From: Dichomitus squalens LYAD-421 SS1
Lineage: Eukaryota > Basidiomycota > Agaricomycetes > Polyporales > Polyporaceae
Assembly (NCBI RefSeq): GCF_000275845.1
Contig: NW_006766891.1
Coordinates: forward strand, 448,450 to 512,449
DNA length: 64,000 bases
Direction of reading: 5' to 3'
Part shown: piece after piece, positions 1 to 9,703 of the stretch
Position numbering within the stretch: the stretch's first letter is position 1
Layout: every line of letters begins with the position of its first letter
Program-made: the position numbers and the translations under genes
The notes under the pieces: model-generated
Databases searched by the model: none
Told to the model about the DNA's origin: nothing
What the model saw: the letters and a program-made list of their open reading frames with translations, nothing else

Positions 1-480
1 CGCTTAGCTGTGGTCGCTTATGTAGTATGTTACCATATTTGGGACTCTCTGCTCGTGTACTATAGCTATGCTTCCAGACTCTTCTGGTACTGTCTAGGAC
101 AATCCGTACTACTCTAGAACGGTCTAGACAGGTCTATGCCTTACTCATCTCTTACTCATCCTATGGTGCGATACGTCGCAATTCTTTCGTCGTTGTATTA
201 TTCATCGCACTATGGTACATGTGACTAACCACTCTTCGATTAGTCATGGACTCTTCTCTGTAGTATATAAGGACTTCAGATTGCGTCCTCCCTCTTCAGT
301 CTTTCCTTACTGACTGAAGAGTGAGTACTTCGTTACCTTTACCTCTAACTTGTAGTTACTTACTTAACCTTTGTAGTCTTGCTTCGACTCTAGGTACAGT
401 TCGTTGCTGCAATATAGTCTTTCCTTACTGACTGAAGATCTTGCTTCGACTCTAGTCGGATCTAATCCTTGTCTTCACAG
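1..480 (+). mobile_element. LTR-like AT-rich segment
   Basis: This stretch is clearly richer in A/T than what follows. It has a TATA-like box (TATATAAGG, about 264-272), no open frame of note and internal short direct repeats. That resembles the end of an LTR retrotransposon (promoter, R and leader). No second LTR, primer-binding site or polymerase frame is visible and the left edge of the window cuts it, so a solo or partial LTR is an inference. Confidence 0.35.
298..455 (+). repeat. 40-bp repeat: an interrupted copy and a fused copy
   Basis: A 23-bp block (298-320) and a 17-bp block (377-393) are separated by 56 bp that begin GTGAGT, contain CTAAC and end TTTGTAG, which is exactly the form of an intron. 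The same two blocks recur directly joined, without the 56 bp, at 416-438 and 439-455. The second copy therefore matches the first after removal of the intron-like segment. Confidence 0.8.
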
Positions 481-581
481 CCCCGAGTTTATCACCAAAC
501 TAATGGGCCGAGTCGCGAGCGGCGTCACGGCTAGCGTACTTCGCAAAGCGCCGATGACCGTAGCTAGCATCAGCATTCTAA

Positions 582-1273
582 GTCGCTGGAATGGCACGAC
601 TGATGCCAGTACATTTACAGATCATCTACAAAGCTCAAGGCAGCAACACCTCGTGGGAATGGTTGCAGAATATCTCACCATGTATCGCCCTCCTCCGACA
701 GCTCGCCACGCAAATGCATGCCACCTTCGGCGCGCGTCTAGGCACCAAGCACCACACTCCCGAACGCGATCGGGATGTCATGACGCTGCGCGAGGCAATG
801 CAGCAGCACTCCGTGTTCCAAGTGCAGCCTGGGCGCATCTTGCGCGGGGTGAACAGGGGCGAAGTTCCAAACGCGGTCTCAGCTGGCCTCAACCTACTCA
901 ACACGCCTCTTCAGGAGTACAACCATGTTTTCCGGCAACTCCAACAGCGACGGCGTCTAGAGCCCCTTGGCCCCATCCCGCAAGACTGGCCGTCGACATC
1001 CCCCACGCCGTCTGTGGACTCCACGCCCACGGCGACAGGCTCGCCAATGAGGCAGGGCCCCATTGCTGTCGCGCTCCCGGAGATTACGGTAGGACGACCC
1101 ACTTATATGCTCTGGGGCAGACTCAAACTGCAACATCACAGGATGATACCTCCGGTGAGGGCGGATGGGATGACGACGACGAACTCTATTGGAAGGACGT
1201 CGATGACGACTACCACCCGCGTATGGTGTTCGCGCAGGACGATGATCCCACAATAGAGTTGGAGGACTTTTGA
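582..1273 (+). pseudogene. DUF6589-like protein, C-terminal fragment
   Basis: Two frames join cleanly across a 53-nt GT-AG intron (1089-1141, phase 0). Exon 582-1088 reads on from an upstream stop; exon 1142-1273 ends in an acidic tail (GGWDDDDELYW). The order of motifs (leucine-rich helix, GARLGTKHHTPE, then VSAGLNLL and a QQRRRLEPL end) recalls the C-terminal part of the DUF6589 proteins common in mushroom genomes, many of them tied to transposable elements. The N-terminal bulk is absent: the frame opens only at 582, just after LTR-like DNA. The first in-frame ATG is at 591. I infer a 5'-truncated, probably dead copy, though upstream exons outside my recognition are possible. The family assignment is from memory of the motif order. 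Confidence 0.45.
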
Positions 1274-1616
1274 TGTATCCCTAGCATATGATCAATTCGC
1301 ACTACTCGCTGTCTAGCTTTTGAGCTCGCCATGTGGCCTGAGAGGCTACACCTCTCTTTCCCCTAGGAGGCTCTACACGATTTTGCCTAAGTACATTTTC
1401 ACACGCCTTCCTAATCTGGACGCCGTGCCAGGAGGGCTTCCAGTTTGACCAGTCGTTACGGTACGCTGCCTTAATTCACACTCCGCCGCTGATGCGTACC
1501 GTACGACTGGTTCGAGTCTAGCCTTTGACGACGAGCGGAGTCATTGGTCAATCCCTTTGTCCCCGTCCATCACCACGAGTTTCCTACGACTTCGAAGTAG
1601 GCTGTTGCTCGAGGCA
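1274..1616. other. Intergenic, nothing recognised
   Basis: This 343-bp gap separates the truncated gene from the first F-box gene. A short GTACCGTACGACTGG-like stretch near 1496-1512 and the GTCGTTACGGTACG stretch near 1452 are loosely inverted. No gene is visible. Confidence 0.5.
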
Positions 1617-3404
1617 ATGGACAAACGCGATGAGAAATTCCTGCACAACGTTTCCATTCCAGAAAGAACCATCTCCTACCCATCGAACCTCACGAACCGC
1701 CGGGACATTCGCACATATGTCGCCCGCGAAACCAAACGGCGTCTCCGAATCATCGACGTCTGCAGAGACGACATTGTTCGGCTTGGGGAACTACATAATA
1801 ACCTCGCCCCGGTGAATGCGCTTCCTGTGGAGGTCCTTAGCCACGTCTTCGTGTACCTGCTCAGCCCTCCCGGAGCCCCTATCACGCAGGGCCACGCAAA
1901 GTTTTTGAAGGTCGCCCATGTTTGCCATCGCTGGCGCACGATCGCACTCGAAAATCCCACGTTATGGACATCTTTTCCCCTTCATCACGCCGAGATGGTC
2001 GAGCAGTGTGTCAATCGTTCCAGGCAATTGCCCATCACCGTCTCTCTCACCCGAGGCATGCCGAAGTCCATTCCTCAGTTGGTCGCCTCCGCCTCTTGTC
2101 GCGTACGCTCAATCTGGATCTCGACGAAGAGCGGCTCTGACGTTGGGCAACTGCTAAGCTGCTTCGGCTCCGCACCCCTCCTGGAATATTTACACGTCGA
2201 GGCTAGCGGAAATGATCCTCGTGCTTCTTTCGACAGCTCCGTCAGGCCCTCGGTCCCATTGCTGTTCAACGGGCACGCGCCGTCCCTCCGCTACCTAGTC
2301 CTCCGCAACGTGCAGTTACTCTTCCCCCCGTCGAACACGCTGCGCCATCTGGAGCTTGGGGCAAGCCCCAACGATCTTCATCTCCCTGCCGTCAAGGAGG
2401 TTCTCGATGTCTTGGCCAATTGCCCCGAGCTCGAAGAGCTGAAGCTCAGTGGCCTGTGTCAGGATTGGGAGTTCGTCGAGGAAAGGAACGTCGCGCGAAG
2501 GAAAGTCGAGCTACCACAGCTCCGGTCGCTTACCTTGGGACTGGAGTTCGCAGCCGATATCGCCGAGCTTCTCTCGCAAGTTTCTGTCCCTGAGCAGGCT
2601 TGCATCCAGATCTCTACAACCCTAGGGGACGAGGAAGATTTAAGCAGCATCATGCATGCTTACGTTCCCGACTCTCCTCACTCCCTTCGATGCCTCGACA
2701 AAGTGCGTGCGGTCCAGCTACAATGGCAAGACACTCATCTGTGGCTACGCACGCCTCGTGGTGACGTGCACGAAACTTTCCTCGACTGGCACGATTCCGA
2801 CATTTCGCTCGAAGTGTGGGCTTCCGGAGATTGGGGAGACTCACCTTATGCCGTTGGTGGCTTCCTAGATGGACGCTGGCCGTTTGACACGTCTCATGTC
2901 GAAGCGCTTGCTATCGTCTTCTCGGGAATCAGCGAGGAAATCGACGACGACGAGGATCCGCGGGAGCTCATGCGCCTGCAGCAATGGACGACAGTGCTCG
3001 GGACTCTACCGGCTTTGAAGACGGTATCCCTATCCTGCTTCCTTTCTCTCGAGCTGGACCCACTCATCGATCTCTGGGCGGGGACAGACGGGGAAGTGTA
3101 CTGTCCGAAGTTGGAGTCGCTGGGCTTTTCGAACCTGGAGATGTCGGAGCGGACTATGGAAGGGGTGTATAATATCGCCGTGAAGCGGCTGGACGGACGG
3201 CCAGATGGAGGCTTCAAGGAGATGTACTTCAACGACTGTGGGACACCCTCTCAGATGCAGTATAGAGGCGACGAATGGACGGTGAAGCTGGCGGAGCTGG
3301 GTGTGAAGGTGACGATCGACGGGAAGGTTGTGAAGGCGAGGTCTCAGCGCGGTTCGCTGCAGTGTAGGCTACCTAGAGCCATCTCCTCCCGTAGAAGGGC
3401 TTAG
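1617..3404 (+). CDS. F-box protein with leucine-rich C-terminal part
   Basis: A single exon encodes 595 residues from the ATG at 1617; the frame is open further upstream but has no ATG there. An F-box-like module lies at about residues 66-120: VNALPVEVLSHVF, an internal loop, then VCHRWRTIALENPTLW, the core that binds Skp1. The rest consists of irregular leucine-rich segments typical of the large mushroom F-box family and would form the substrate-binding surface of an SCF ubiquitin ligase. The downstream neighbour on the same strand is a paralogue with the same layout. The F-box is seen directly; the substrate is unknown. There is no sign of damage: the frame is intact over 1.8 kb and codon use is even. 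Confidence 0.85.
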   Translation: MDKRDEKFLHNVSIPERTISYPSNLTNRRDIRTYVARETKRRLRIIDVCRDDIVRLGELHNNLAPVNALPVEVLSHVFVYLLSPPGAPITQGHAKFLKVAHVCHRWRTIALENPTLWTSFPLHHAEMVEQCVNRSRQLPITVSLTRGMPKSIPQLVASASCRVRSIWISTKSGSDVGQLLSCFGSAPLLEYLHVEASGNDPRASFDSSVRPSVPLLFNGHAPSLRYLVLRNVQLLFPPSNTLRHLELGASPNDLHLPAVKEVLDVLANCPELEELKLSGLCQDWEFVEERNVARRKVELPQLRSLTLGLEFAADIAELLSQVSVPEQACIQISTTLGDEEDLSSIMHAYVPDSPHSLRCLDKVRAVQLQWQDTHLWLRTPRGDVHETFLDWHDSDISLEVWASGDWGDSPYAVGGFLDGRWPFDTSHVEALAIVFSGISEEIDDDEDPRELMRLQQWTTVLGTLPALKTVSLSCFLSLELDPLIDLWAGTDGEVYCPKLESLGFSNLEMSERTMEGVYNIAVKRLDGRPDGGFKEMYFNDCGTPSQMQYRGDEWTVKLAELGVKVTIDGKVVKARSQRGSLQCRLPRAISSRRRA

Positions 3405-3776
3405 TACAAGGCATCGCCTCGTTCATGTCGCCGCGTCGCATGGTCCGAAGGCGGGTCGAAGCAGCTCGGCGGGTTACATCTGTATATGTAATTGACTCCC
3501 GGCGTTTTGAGCGAGTACTGTCATAGTGTTTGTGATTTCCCCCATGTGAATATTTGCCTTGCAACGTTCATGGCTCCATGACTGGGATATGTGCATGATC
3601 GGCCATTCGTTGATGACCGGTGTGCTCTGGTCGCTGTCAACTCAGCCTGCAATTGAGCGTTCTCGGCCAAGCGCTCTGCCACCAAATATTGAAGTTGACC
3701 GGCGCCTGTTCTCGTTCCTTGTTCACCTTCATCTTCCGCTTGCCTTGACACCGTGCTACCTGGTGTTGGCACCTAA
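3405..3776. other. Intergenic between the F-box genes
   Basis: These 372 bp hold no convincing frame. They must carry the 3' end of the first F-box gene and the promoter of the second. Confidence 0.5.
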
Positions 3777-5456
3777 ATGTCAGACGACTCGGAAGCCGAT
3801 GGTGTACGCGCGCACAACCTCCCTTTGGTCCGCAACGTTGTCAATGCATCTCAGTCGGTAGACTCTCACGATGAACTCGGTATGCTGCTAGCGCAGGATA
3901 TGGCCGCCGTCGAGGGACCCATGGGCGATATCCACACGCCGCCGCAAAGGTTCAACTCTTTGTCGCCTGTGAACACCCTACCGCCGGAGCTGCTTGGACT
4001 TATCTTCACATTCCTCGTTCGACCTGCGAATCTGCAGCCCAAACCACGCCGTGCACGAGGGACTATGCTACCCGACCCCCAATACGACCGCCCAACTCAG
4101 GTTCCACAAATGAATGCGAATATCGTTCGGGTAATGCACGTTTGCAAGTACTGGCGCGCGGTGGCCATCGAAACTCCTGACCTATGGGCGTCCTTCGCCG
4201 TCTTCCATCCTGGCTTGGTGCAAGAGTGTTTGGTACGCTCGAAGACCGTCCCCCTGTCCGTTTCCATAGGGTACGCCGTTTCGCCGCATGTCTCTCCCAT
4301 CCTTGGAGATTCCGTCCATCGCCTGCGCTCAGCGTACGTCTTCCAGAAAACGAAAGTAATAGAGTCGATTTGGCGCCAGCAGCTTTTCACGCGTCCGGCA
4401 CCTAGCCTAGAAGAGTTGTTCATCGAGAATACTGAACGACACTGTTGGATGGACGGCGCTCCCATCCCGGAGGATGTGACATCTCCACTGCCAGCGATGT
4501 TCAGCGGCGTTATCCCACGTCTGCGCATCCTCGTCCTCAAAGGCGTACCTATGCCATTCACCTCCCTCCCCGACACCCTGGTCCACCTTGAGATCGGGGG
4601 GTTATCCTCAGTTCCACTGCCTTCGTTCCCATTTTTTCTCGCGATGCTTCGAGCCTGTTCATCACTCCAAACCCTGAACATCGCCGGCTCGTTCGAAGGC
4701 GAGGCCGGGCCCCTTGCCGTCGCTTCCGATGCTGTTGCCCTTCCGAAGCTGGAAAGACTGTATATGGAGCTGGAGCCTACGCGCGCTCCGGGAGTTTTGC
4801 TCGCCTCCCTAGCTCTCCCGGCTCACGCTGACGTAGCGGTCCTCCCCGCTGTGCACGATGGCGGACGCTTCCGGACCCTGCTGGGCGTCATCACTCCGTC
4901 TTCCGCTCCGCCGTGCTTCCAAAGCTTCCGCTGTCTTCGGGCTGCATGGGATACCACCTACCAGTGGAATCTGCAGGCCTACCGCGAGACTAGCGCACAA
5001 TCAAGTTCGGGCCGCGCCGCACTCGAAATCGACGGGAGGGACGATAGGTGGGCCCTGCCCAACGTGCCCGAGGATTGGGCTGGCTTCCTCTACGACTGGC
5101 CATTCGATCCCTCTCAGATCGAGATGCTCGTTCTGGACCATCACCCGGAGACAGAGGGCACCCGAGGGGGTCCGTTTTTCGGGCAATGGGACCGCGTATT
5201 CGGGCAGCTACCCGCGCTCACATCCCTCACGGCGAAGCACCTCCCGCCCTCGGAGATGGAGTCCCTCCTCGAGGCCTTGAAGGATTCCACGTCCAGGACA
5301 GGGCTGGTCTGCCGAGGCCTAGTGACGATGAAAGTCTCTAGTAAGCAGATATCCGACCGAGCGCGAAGCGGCTTGGCAGAAGTCGCCCTTGCGCGCAGTC
5401 TGGGTATGAGAGAAAGCTTAGAGAGCGCGTTCCAGAGTATACACATCGAACAGTAG
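3777..5456 (+). CDS. F-box protein, tandem paralogue
   Basis: A single exon of 559 residues starts at the ATG at 3777. The F-box-like module spans about residues 63-140 and is split by an insertion of roughly 35 residues between VNTLPPELLGLIF and VCKYWRAVAIETPDLW. Leucine-rich repeats of irregular length follow. The same architecture in the gene just upstream (F-box start, the C.WR.VA.E.P.LW block and a W.P.D.S.VE motif near the end) indicates tandem duplication followed by divergence. Its role is inferred to be an SCF adaptor; the target cannot be predicted. The frame is intact and ends at TAG 5454-5456. Confidence 0.85.
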   Translation: MSDDSEADGVRAHNLPLVRNVVNASQSVDSHDELGMLLAQDMAAVEGPMGDIHTPPQRFNSLSPVNTLPPELLGLIFTFLVRPANLQPKPRRARGTMLPDPQYDRPTQVPQMNANIVRVMHVCKYWRAVAIETPDLWASFAVFHPGLVQECLVRSKTVPLSVSIGYAVSPHVSPILGDSVHRLRSAYVFQKTKVIESIWRQQLFTRPAPSLEELFIENTERHCWMDGAPIPEDVTSPLPAMFSGVIPRLRILVLKGVPMPFTSLPDTLVHLEIGGLSSVPLPSFPFFLAMLRACSSLQTLNIAGSFEGEAGPLAVASDAVALPKLERLYMELEPTRAPGVLLASLALPAHADVAVLPAVHDGGRFRTLLGVITPSSAPPCFQSFRCLRAAWDTTYQWNLQAYRETSAQSSSGRAALEIDGRDDRWALPNVPEDWAGFLYDWPFDPSQIEMLVLDHHPETEGTRGGPFFGQWDRVFGQLPALTSLTAKHLPPSEMESLLEALKDSTSRTGLVCRGLVTMKVSSKQISDRARSGLAEVALARSLGMRESLESAFQSIHIEQ

Positions 5457-6258
5457 TCGGACATTTGCATGGCGTACTGCTACTCGCTATCTTCGATGTG
5501 AGGCTTAGATATTGCAGCTACAGAGCATCCCGGGGGCGGTCCGCGTGCTGCTGTTATCGCGTTCCGTCAGGCTCATATCGATCAGATGTTCCGGCAGCGT
5601 ACCTGTTATATTGTATCAATAATTTTGATTGTGCTTTTCCGCGTGTTACATGTAGCTTTACTTGAGCGGACTCGTGCTTAGCTACTTTATCAGATCGCTC
5701 TTCTTGTCATTCTCGCACCACGCTCTCTTCGTCAATGTCGTGGACTATTGTTAACAAGTAGCCCAGAATCTCTGTTCAGTTGTGTTTCTGCCTTACTTCC
5801 CCGTTCATGACGTTGTTGACCCAGGCCCATCCCGGTGATGGACCAAGGACATCGTCGTTCCAGGTTACACACGAGAAATAGCGCACCGTTGCGATATATA
5901 TAGAATTCCTCGCTCTGGGCGTCGCCCCCTATCTATGCATCATTTCGCCAGCCAATGACTTTTCTGAGGTCAGACATTGGCAAACGGTGTGGTTTGCAAC
6001 CCCGTCGCTCCTTGCCGAATGCCAACGCTCATACATACAGCTCCCCATGGAGGTATCGGGGAACAGAACGATCTTCCGCTATCGGTGCGTCTCGTCCTAC
6101 AGCGAGTAGTTCTTCAATCGATCAGCCTTGATGCCGGCAACGAGCTCACGCAGCAGCACAGATATGGAGATGGACGCCGCGAAGAACGACGAATCGTGAG
6201 CACCTAGTCATACAAGGGGTGTTGTTGCTACATTGCTTCGTATACACAGCGAAAGCAT
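5457..6258. other. Intergenic, 0.8 kb
   Basis: No coding stretch passes inspection here. The F-box gene ends into it from the left and a minus-strand gene ends into it from the right, so both 3' ends and their polyadenylation signals should lie in it. Confidence 0.5.
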
Positions 6259-6843
6259 TCACGACCTCCGGGACTGGTCCTCGCCAGCGACGTACTTGTA
6301 CGCCGTCTGTGCGGCGTTCGACGCGACGGAGGCCGCGCCAGAGGCAACGGACGACGCGGTCTCGTACGCGGTCTGGGAAACCCCGCCGAGGCTCCCAGTG
6401 CGGGTCGCGCCAGTACCGGCCGAGCGGGCGTTTGCCCAGCCGTCGGCTGTAGGAGACCGCGGTCAGCATACACGATGTGATGTGAGACGAGGGGGGATGA
6501 GTGGGACATACCATCGTTGGAGTGCTCGCTTAGCGGGTCGATGTGCGTGGACTCGATGATGCCGGGGCGGCCCTCGACGACGCCCGCGGTCTGCTTGAAG
6601 TTGCGGGCCGCGTCCTGCTGCCCGGTGAAGTTCGCGCTGGCACCCGCACCGAGTGTGTCGGTGGTGGGGTCGGTCACCTATCGGTTGGGGGACAATGAGC
6701 CACGTTCGGAGATAGGGGGCTGATGAGAAACGTACGAAGTTGGTGTGCATGGGGTCGAGGACGGAGGAAGGAGTGGGGTTGGCGACGCCGGGGTAGATGT
6801 CCACAGCCTTGTTGGCTGCGAGCTGGGTGTCGTTGAGAGACAT
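6259..6843 (-). CDS. Small alanine-rich LEA-like protein
   Basis: Three exons (6843-6736, 6677-6512, 6446-6259) with introns of 58 and 65 nt give 153 residues. The first two exons read like a conserved mushroom protein (VLDPMHTNF, then DPTTDTLGAGA, FTGQQDAARN and VEGRPGIIESTH). The C-terminal third is a small-residue repeat region (SVASGAASVASNAAQTAYKY) that would form an amphipathic helix, as in LEA or Hsp12-type stress proteins. There is no signal peptide or membrane span. A TATA box and a long C/A-rich leader precede it, suggesting strong or inducible expression. Family membership beyond 'LEA-like' is not established; the splice model is well supported because all phases agree. Confidence 0.7.
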
Positions 6844-6953
6844 TATGGTGATCGTAAGAAAGTGGTAAGAGAAAGTGGGTTGGTTGGGGAGTAAGTGGGT
6901 TAGAAGTTAGTGAAGTGGGTGATATTGGCGGTCTGTCAAGGCTTGAGGGAGAC

Positions 6954-6963
6954 TTATATATAT
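6954..6963 (-). promoter_or_regulatory. TATA box of the LEA-like gene
   Basis: On the minus strand a TATATATAAG element lies about 110 bp before the ATG at 6843, followed by a C/A/T-rich leader (CAACCAACCC, CTTTCTCTTACC). That arrangement is usual for strongly expressed fungal genes. Confidence 0.55.
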
Positions 6964-7667
6964 CTGTGTTGAACGCGGTCAGGGAGCGGGCATGACGTCT
7001 GTGGGGGAGGAGCTAGGCGATTCGTCACTAGGTTGGTGTCTCCGAGCCTGGGTGGGGAGGATATCCAAACCAACTGTGCATTGACTGTCTGACGTCACTT
7101 ACCTTCGTTGGTAACACACCATCCTGAATCTGGGAGCACCGTGCACGAGATTACTCGTCCTGCCGCATATCATTGCACTAGTACTGTGGATTAAAGTACT
7201 TCGCACGCCATGTTGACCGCATACGAGACTGGGAATATTTGGATGGGTTACTTATTATGTGATGTCGACGGTGGTGTAGACCCGGGATGGCTTTGGGCCA
7301 TAGGCGCCCAAGCCAACTTCTAGACGTCAAGGCGATTAAATGGGGTTACGCTGTGCTCGAGCACTTCCATCATTCCACAGCACGTGGTTGCGGGATAAGA
7401 GTCTCGGTTGACATTCGAGAGTGCTGTTGAATTCAGCTTGCGCACAACCGAGCAAGCATCTATAGCTTAGAATCATGTAGAGGCCGTGCTCGAGCATCAA
7501 AACCTACTTGCATGAGCTCTCCGGAGCGGATCTATAGGTCGCATTGAATCGCACGAGCCACGGTGGGCGACTAGCGTAGGCAGTAAAGTACTTCCAGATT
7601 ATGTACTGGGAAGCTGTCAATGCTTGTGGTCACCAAAAGAGACTGCAGACAAACCTCACATAGACCT
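6964..7667. other. Intergenic, 0.7 kb
   Basis: This holds the upstream region of the LEA-like gene and the 3' flank of the RsfS gene. The motif GTGCTCGAGCA occurs at about 7351 and again near 7482. No gene is recognised. Confidence 0.4.
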
Positions 7668-8447
7668 TCACGAGAACTCCCGACGATCAGGGAAGTACTT
7701 TTCTCTAGCCTCTCTGCTCAGGATGTGCACCGCGAAGTCACCAGCGTCGATCATAGCCCAGCTGCCGTTGGCTCGTCGCTTGTTGTTCGGCGGAAGAGGG
7801 ACAGGCGAGTCACAGGTAAGGAGCTAACACCGGTATGAGCATTCATGGAATAAAGGTCAAGGAGCTCAGAGAGAAAAGCTCACCGCTTTCCTCACAACCC
7901 TGATGACCGACTCGATCGCCCCGCGGTTCTCCGTGCCGTCCTTCACTTGAGCGATGACGAGCCATTCCCAGATGCCGCCCATGTTCTCTGCCACGCCCTC
8001 GCCGACATACGTCCTGCCCCTCTTCCGCCTGCCCTTCGGCATGGACTCCGGTAGCGGAGGACCAACCGCGGTAGGTATAGGGCTTCGGACTAGCAGGGTG
8101 CCCGGCTCCAGGTGAGGCGAGCTCTTCAGCTCCGCGTGCAACCGCACGATGGGATGGTCAGACGGCAGATCCGCGGGAAGGGGAGGTAACGGTCGTGTGG
8201 GTGCCTGTGCGAGACCGACACGACGGGCGTACGAAGACGGAAGCGCGGGGTCATCTGAAGGGTCCATGAACCATGGCAGAGCCGACGAGGAGACAGGAGA
8301 CGCGCTTGATGAGGGCGAAATGGAGGAAGACGAGGGTGCGGACGACGTGAGAGCGCGCCGGGCGAGGTCTTGGCACGGACGCGCACGACAGCGGAGCGTA
8401 CATGCGGCCAGACTCTGTGTTTCCTTCCTGAGGGCGGCAGAGAGCAT
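7668..8447 (-). CDS. Mitochondrial ribosome-silencing factor (RsfS/Iojap/MALSU1 family)
   Basis: Exons 8447-7884 and 7823-7668 flank a 60-nt intron (phase 0) and give 239 residues. The start is the ATG at 8447; the frame is open further upstream but without ATG. The N-terminus is rich in Arg, Ser and Ala without acidic residues, as in a mitochondrial presequence. The RsfS domain occupies the last third: WEWLVIAQVKDGTENRG before the intron, and SWAMIDAGDFAVHILS followed by EAREKYF after it, with the hallmark W.(M/V)ID.GD..VH motif intact. Family members bind uL14 on the large ribosomal subunit and block or assist subunit joining. It is divergently transcribed from SHR3, 336 bp apart. Mitochondrial location is inferred from the presequence. 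Confidence 0.88.
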
Positions 8448-8783
8448 GTTGGTGTCCTCGTTCGCGCTCACGGAGAGAGAATCCAAGCAAAGGGAGAGCA
8501 GGTGCCAACGACGAGACGGCACAGAGGATGGTCAAGGACTGCACAGTACTGACAGAACCGCAGAGCGCCCGTAGAAGGCGGGATTTGCCGGCGCGGGCCG
8601 GGGCGTGCCGCAGGCCAGGGGCGCAAATATTTCTGCTGAGAAGACAGCTGGGCCTGGTTGGCTGTCAGAATCACAAGCTGTCCCTCAGCTGCTTCCCTGC
8701 CAGTGCTTTGCGCAGAGGGCCTCTCCCCCTTCCCACTTCCTCCCCTCATCCCCCTCGCCGCCGCCATCAACACCCAACACACA
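8448..8783. promoter_or_regulatory. Divergent promoter, RsfS and SHR3 genes
   Basis: The two start codons face away from each other across 336 bp. The SHR3 side ends in a pyrimidine-rich leader (CTCCCCCTTCCC). No TATA box is obvious. Confidence 0.45.
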
Positions 8784-9703
8784 ATGGCAGGCCTCCGAAT
8801 GAGCGTCGTGGTCAGCGCGACCGCCTTCCTTCTCGGTGCGTTGTCATCTCTGCGCGCCAGCGCTTCGCCGTGCATGGGCAGGGTCACTCACTTGTTCCTG
8901 GTTTCTCGTTCCCACCATGGCTTACGATCACTGACATCGTCCTCCTGCTCCCACAATGCAATGGATGGTCTTGAACGACAGGCCTGCTCTTCACGCACTG
9001 GATAGCGGACTCGCTGACGTTGTGGAAGTCGCCTGACACGCAGACGGACAGCAGACTGTGGACGGCGGCGGCGTATTATGCCGTGCTCATGCACGGGCCA
9101 CCTCAGCTGGCGTATGTTTACGGCGCAGTGGCCGTCATCGGGGCTGCGACCATCCTCTGGAGCCTGCGGGACGGCCGGGCAGGGAATCTGATGTTCGACG
9201 GCGGGAGCATATGTGAGTTCTCGCGCTCCCATCTCCGCAGCCTCCCGTGCTGAGCGTGCATCCGGCACACAGTCCTGTACCTCACGGGTATCTTCGTATA
9301 CCTTTACTCCGTCATTCCAAGTGCGTTCCGTCGCCTCCCTATGATTCCGATCAGCAGCTGAACCGATTACCGTCGATCCGTAGACCTCCGCGCCAACTTC
9401 TCCACCCTCCCTCTACCTTTCACGGCCCCATGGCCTCCCACCGACCTCCCAGAATTCCCCAAAAGCCTGCGTGAGCCGACGCTCGAGCTCGCGTCCTCCC
9501 ACCTCGTCTGCAGCGTCGTCCTCACGGGCGTCCTTGCGCTCCAAGCCGGGCGCTGGTGGGCGGAGCAAGCGGACGTCGACGACGACGACGAAGACGAGAT
9601 GCGGGACGACGCCGGCGCAGAGACCGGCGCGGAGACCGACAGGACAGAAAGCGAGATGGAACGGGAGACGGTGCGCCGGAGAGACGTGAAGGCCAGGGCA
9701 TGA
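8784..9703 (+). CDS. SHR3: SHR3-type ER packaging chaperone for amino-acid permeases
   Basis: Four exons (8784-8835, 8982-9212, 9273-9320, 9384-9703) with introns of 146, 60 and 63 nt give 216 residues. The order of elements matches fungal SHR3: an N-terminal membrane span, LLFTHWIADSLTLW, further hydrophobic spans, NLMFDGGSI, a span ending YLYSVIP, then SSHLVCSVVLTGVLALQAG as the last span. A charged cytosolic tail with a run of acidic residues (VDDDDEDE) closes the protein, where SHR3 contacts COPII components. It acts in the ER membrane to fold and export amino-acid permeases. The first intron is longer than usual but gives the right phase. The assignment rests on motif order and the four-span topology. 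Confidence 0.88.

Noticed and set aside
1496..1520. GGTTCGAGTC, resembling a tRNA B box
   Set aside because: No A box or paired stems at the right distance, and no acceptor stem.
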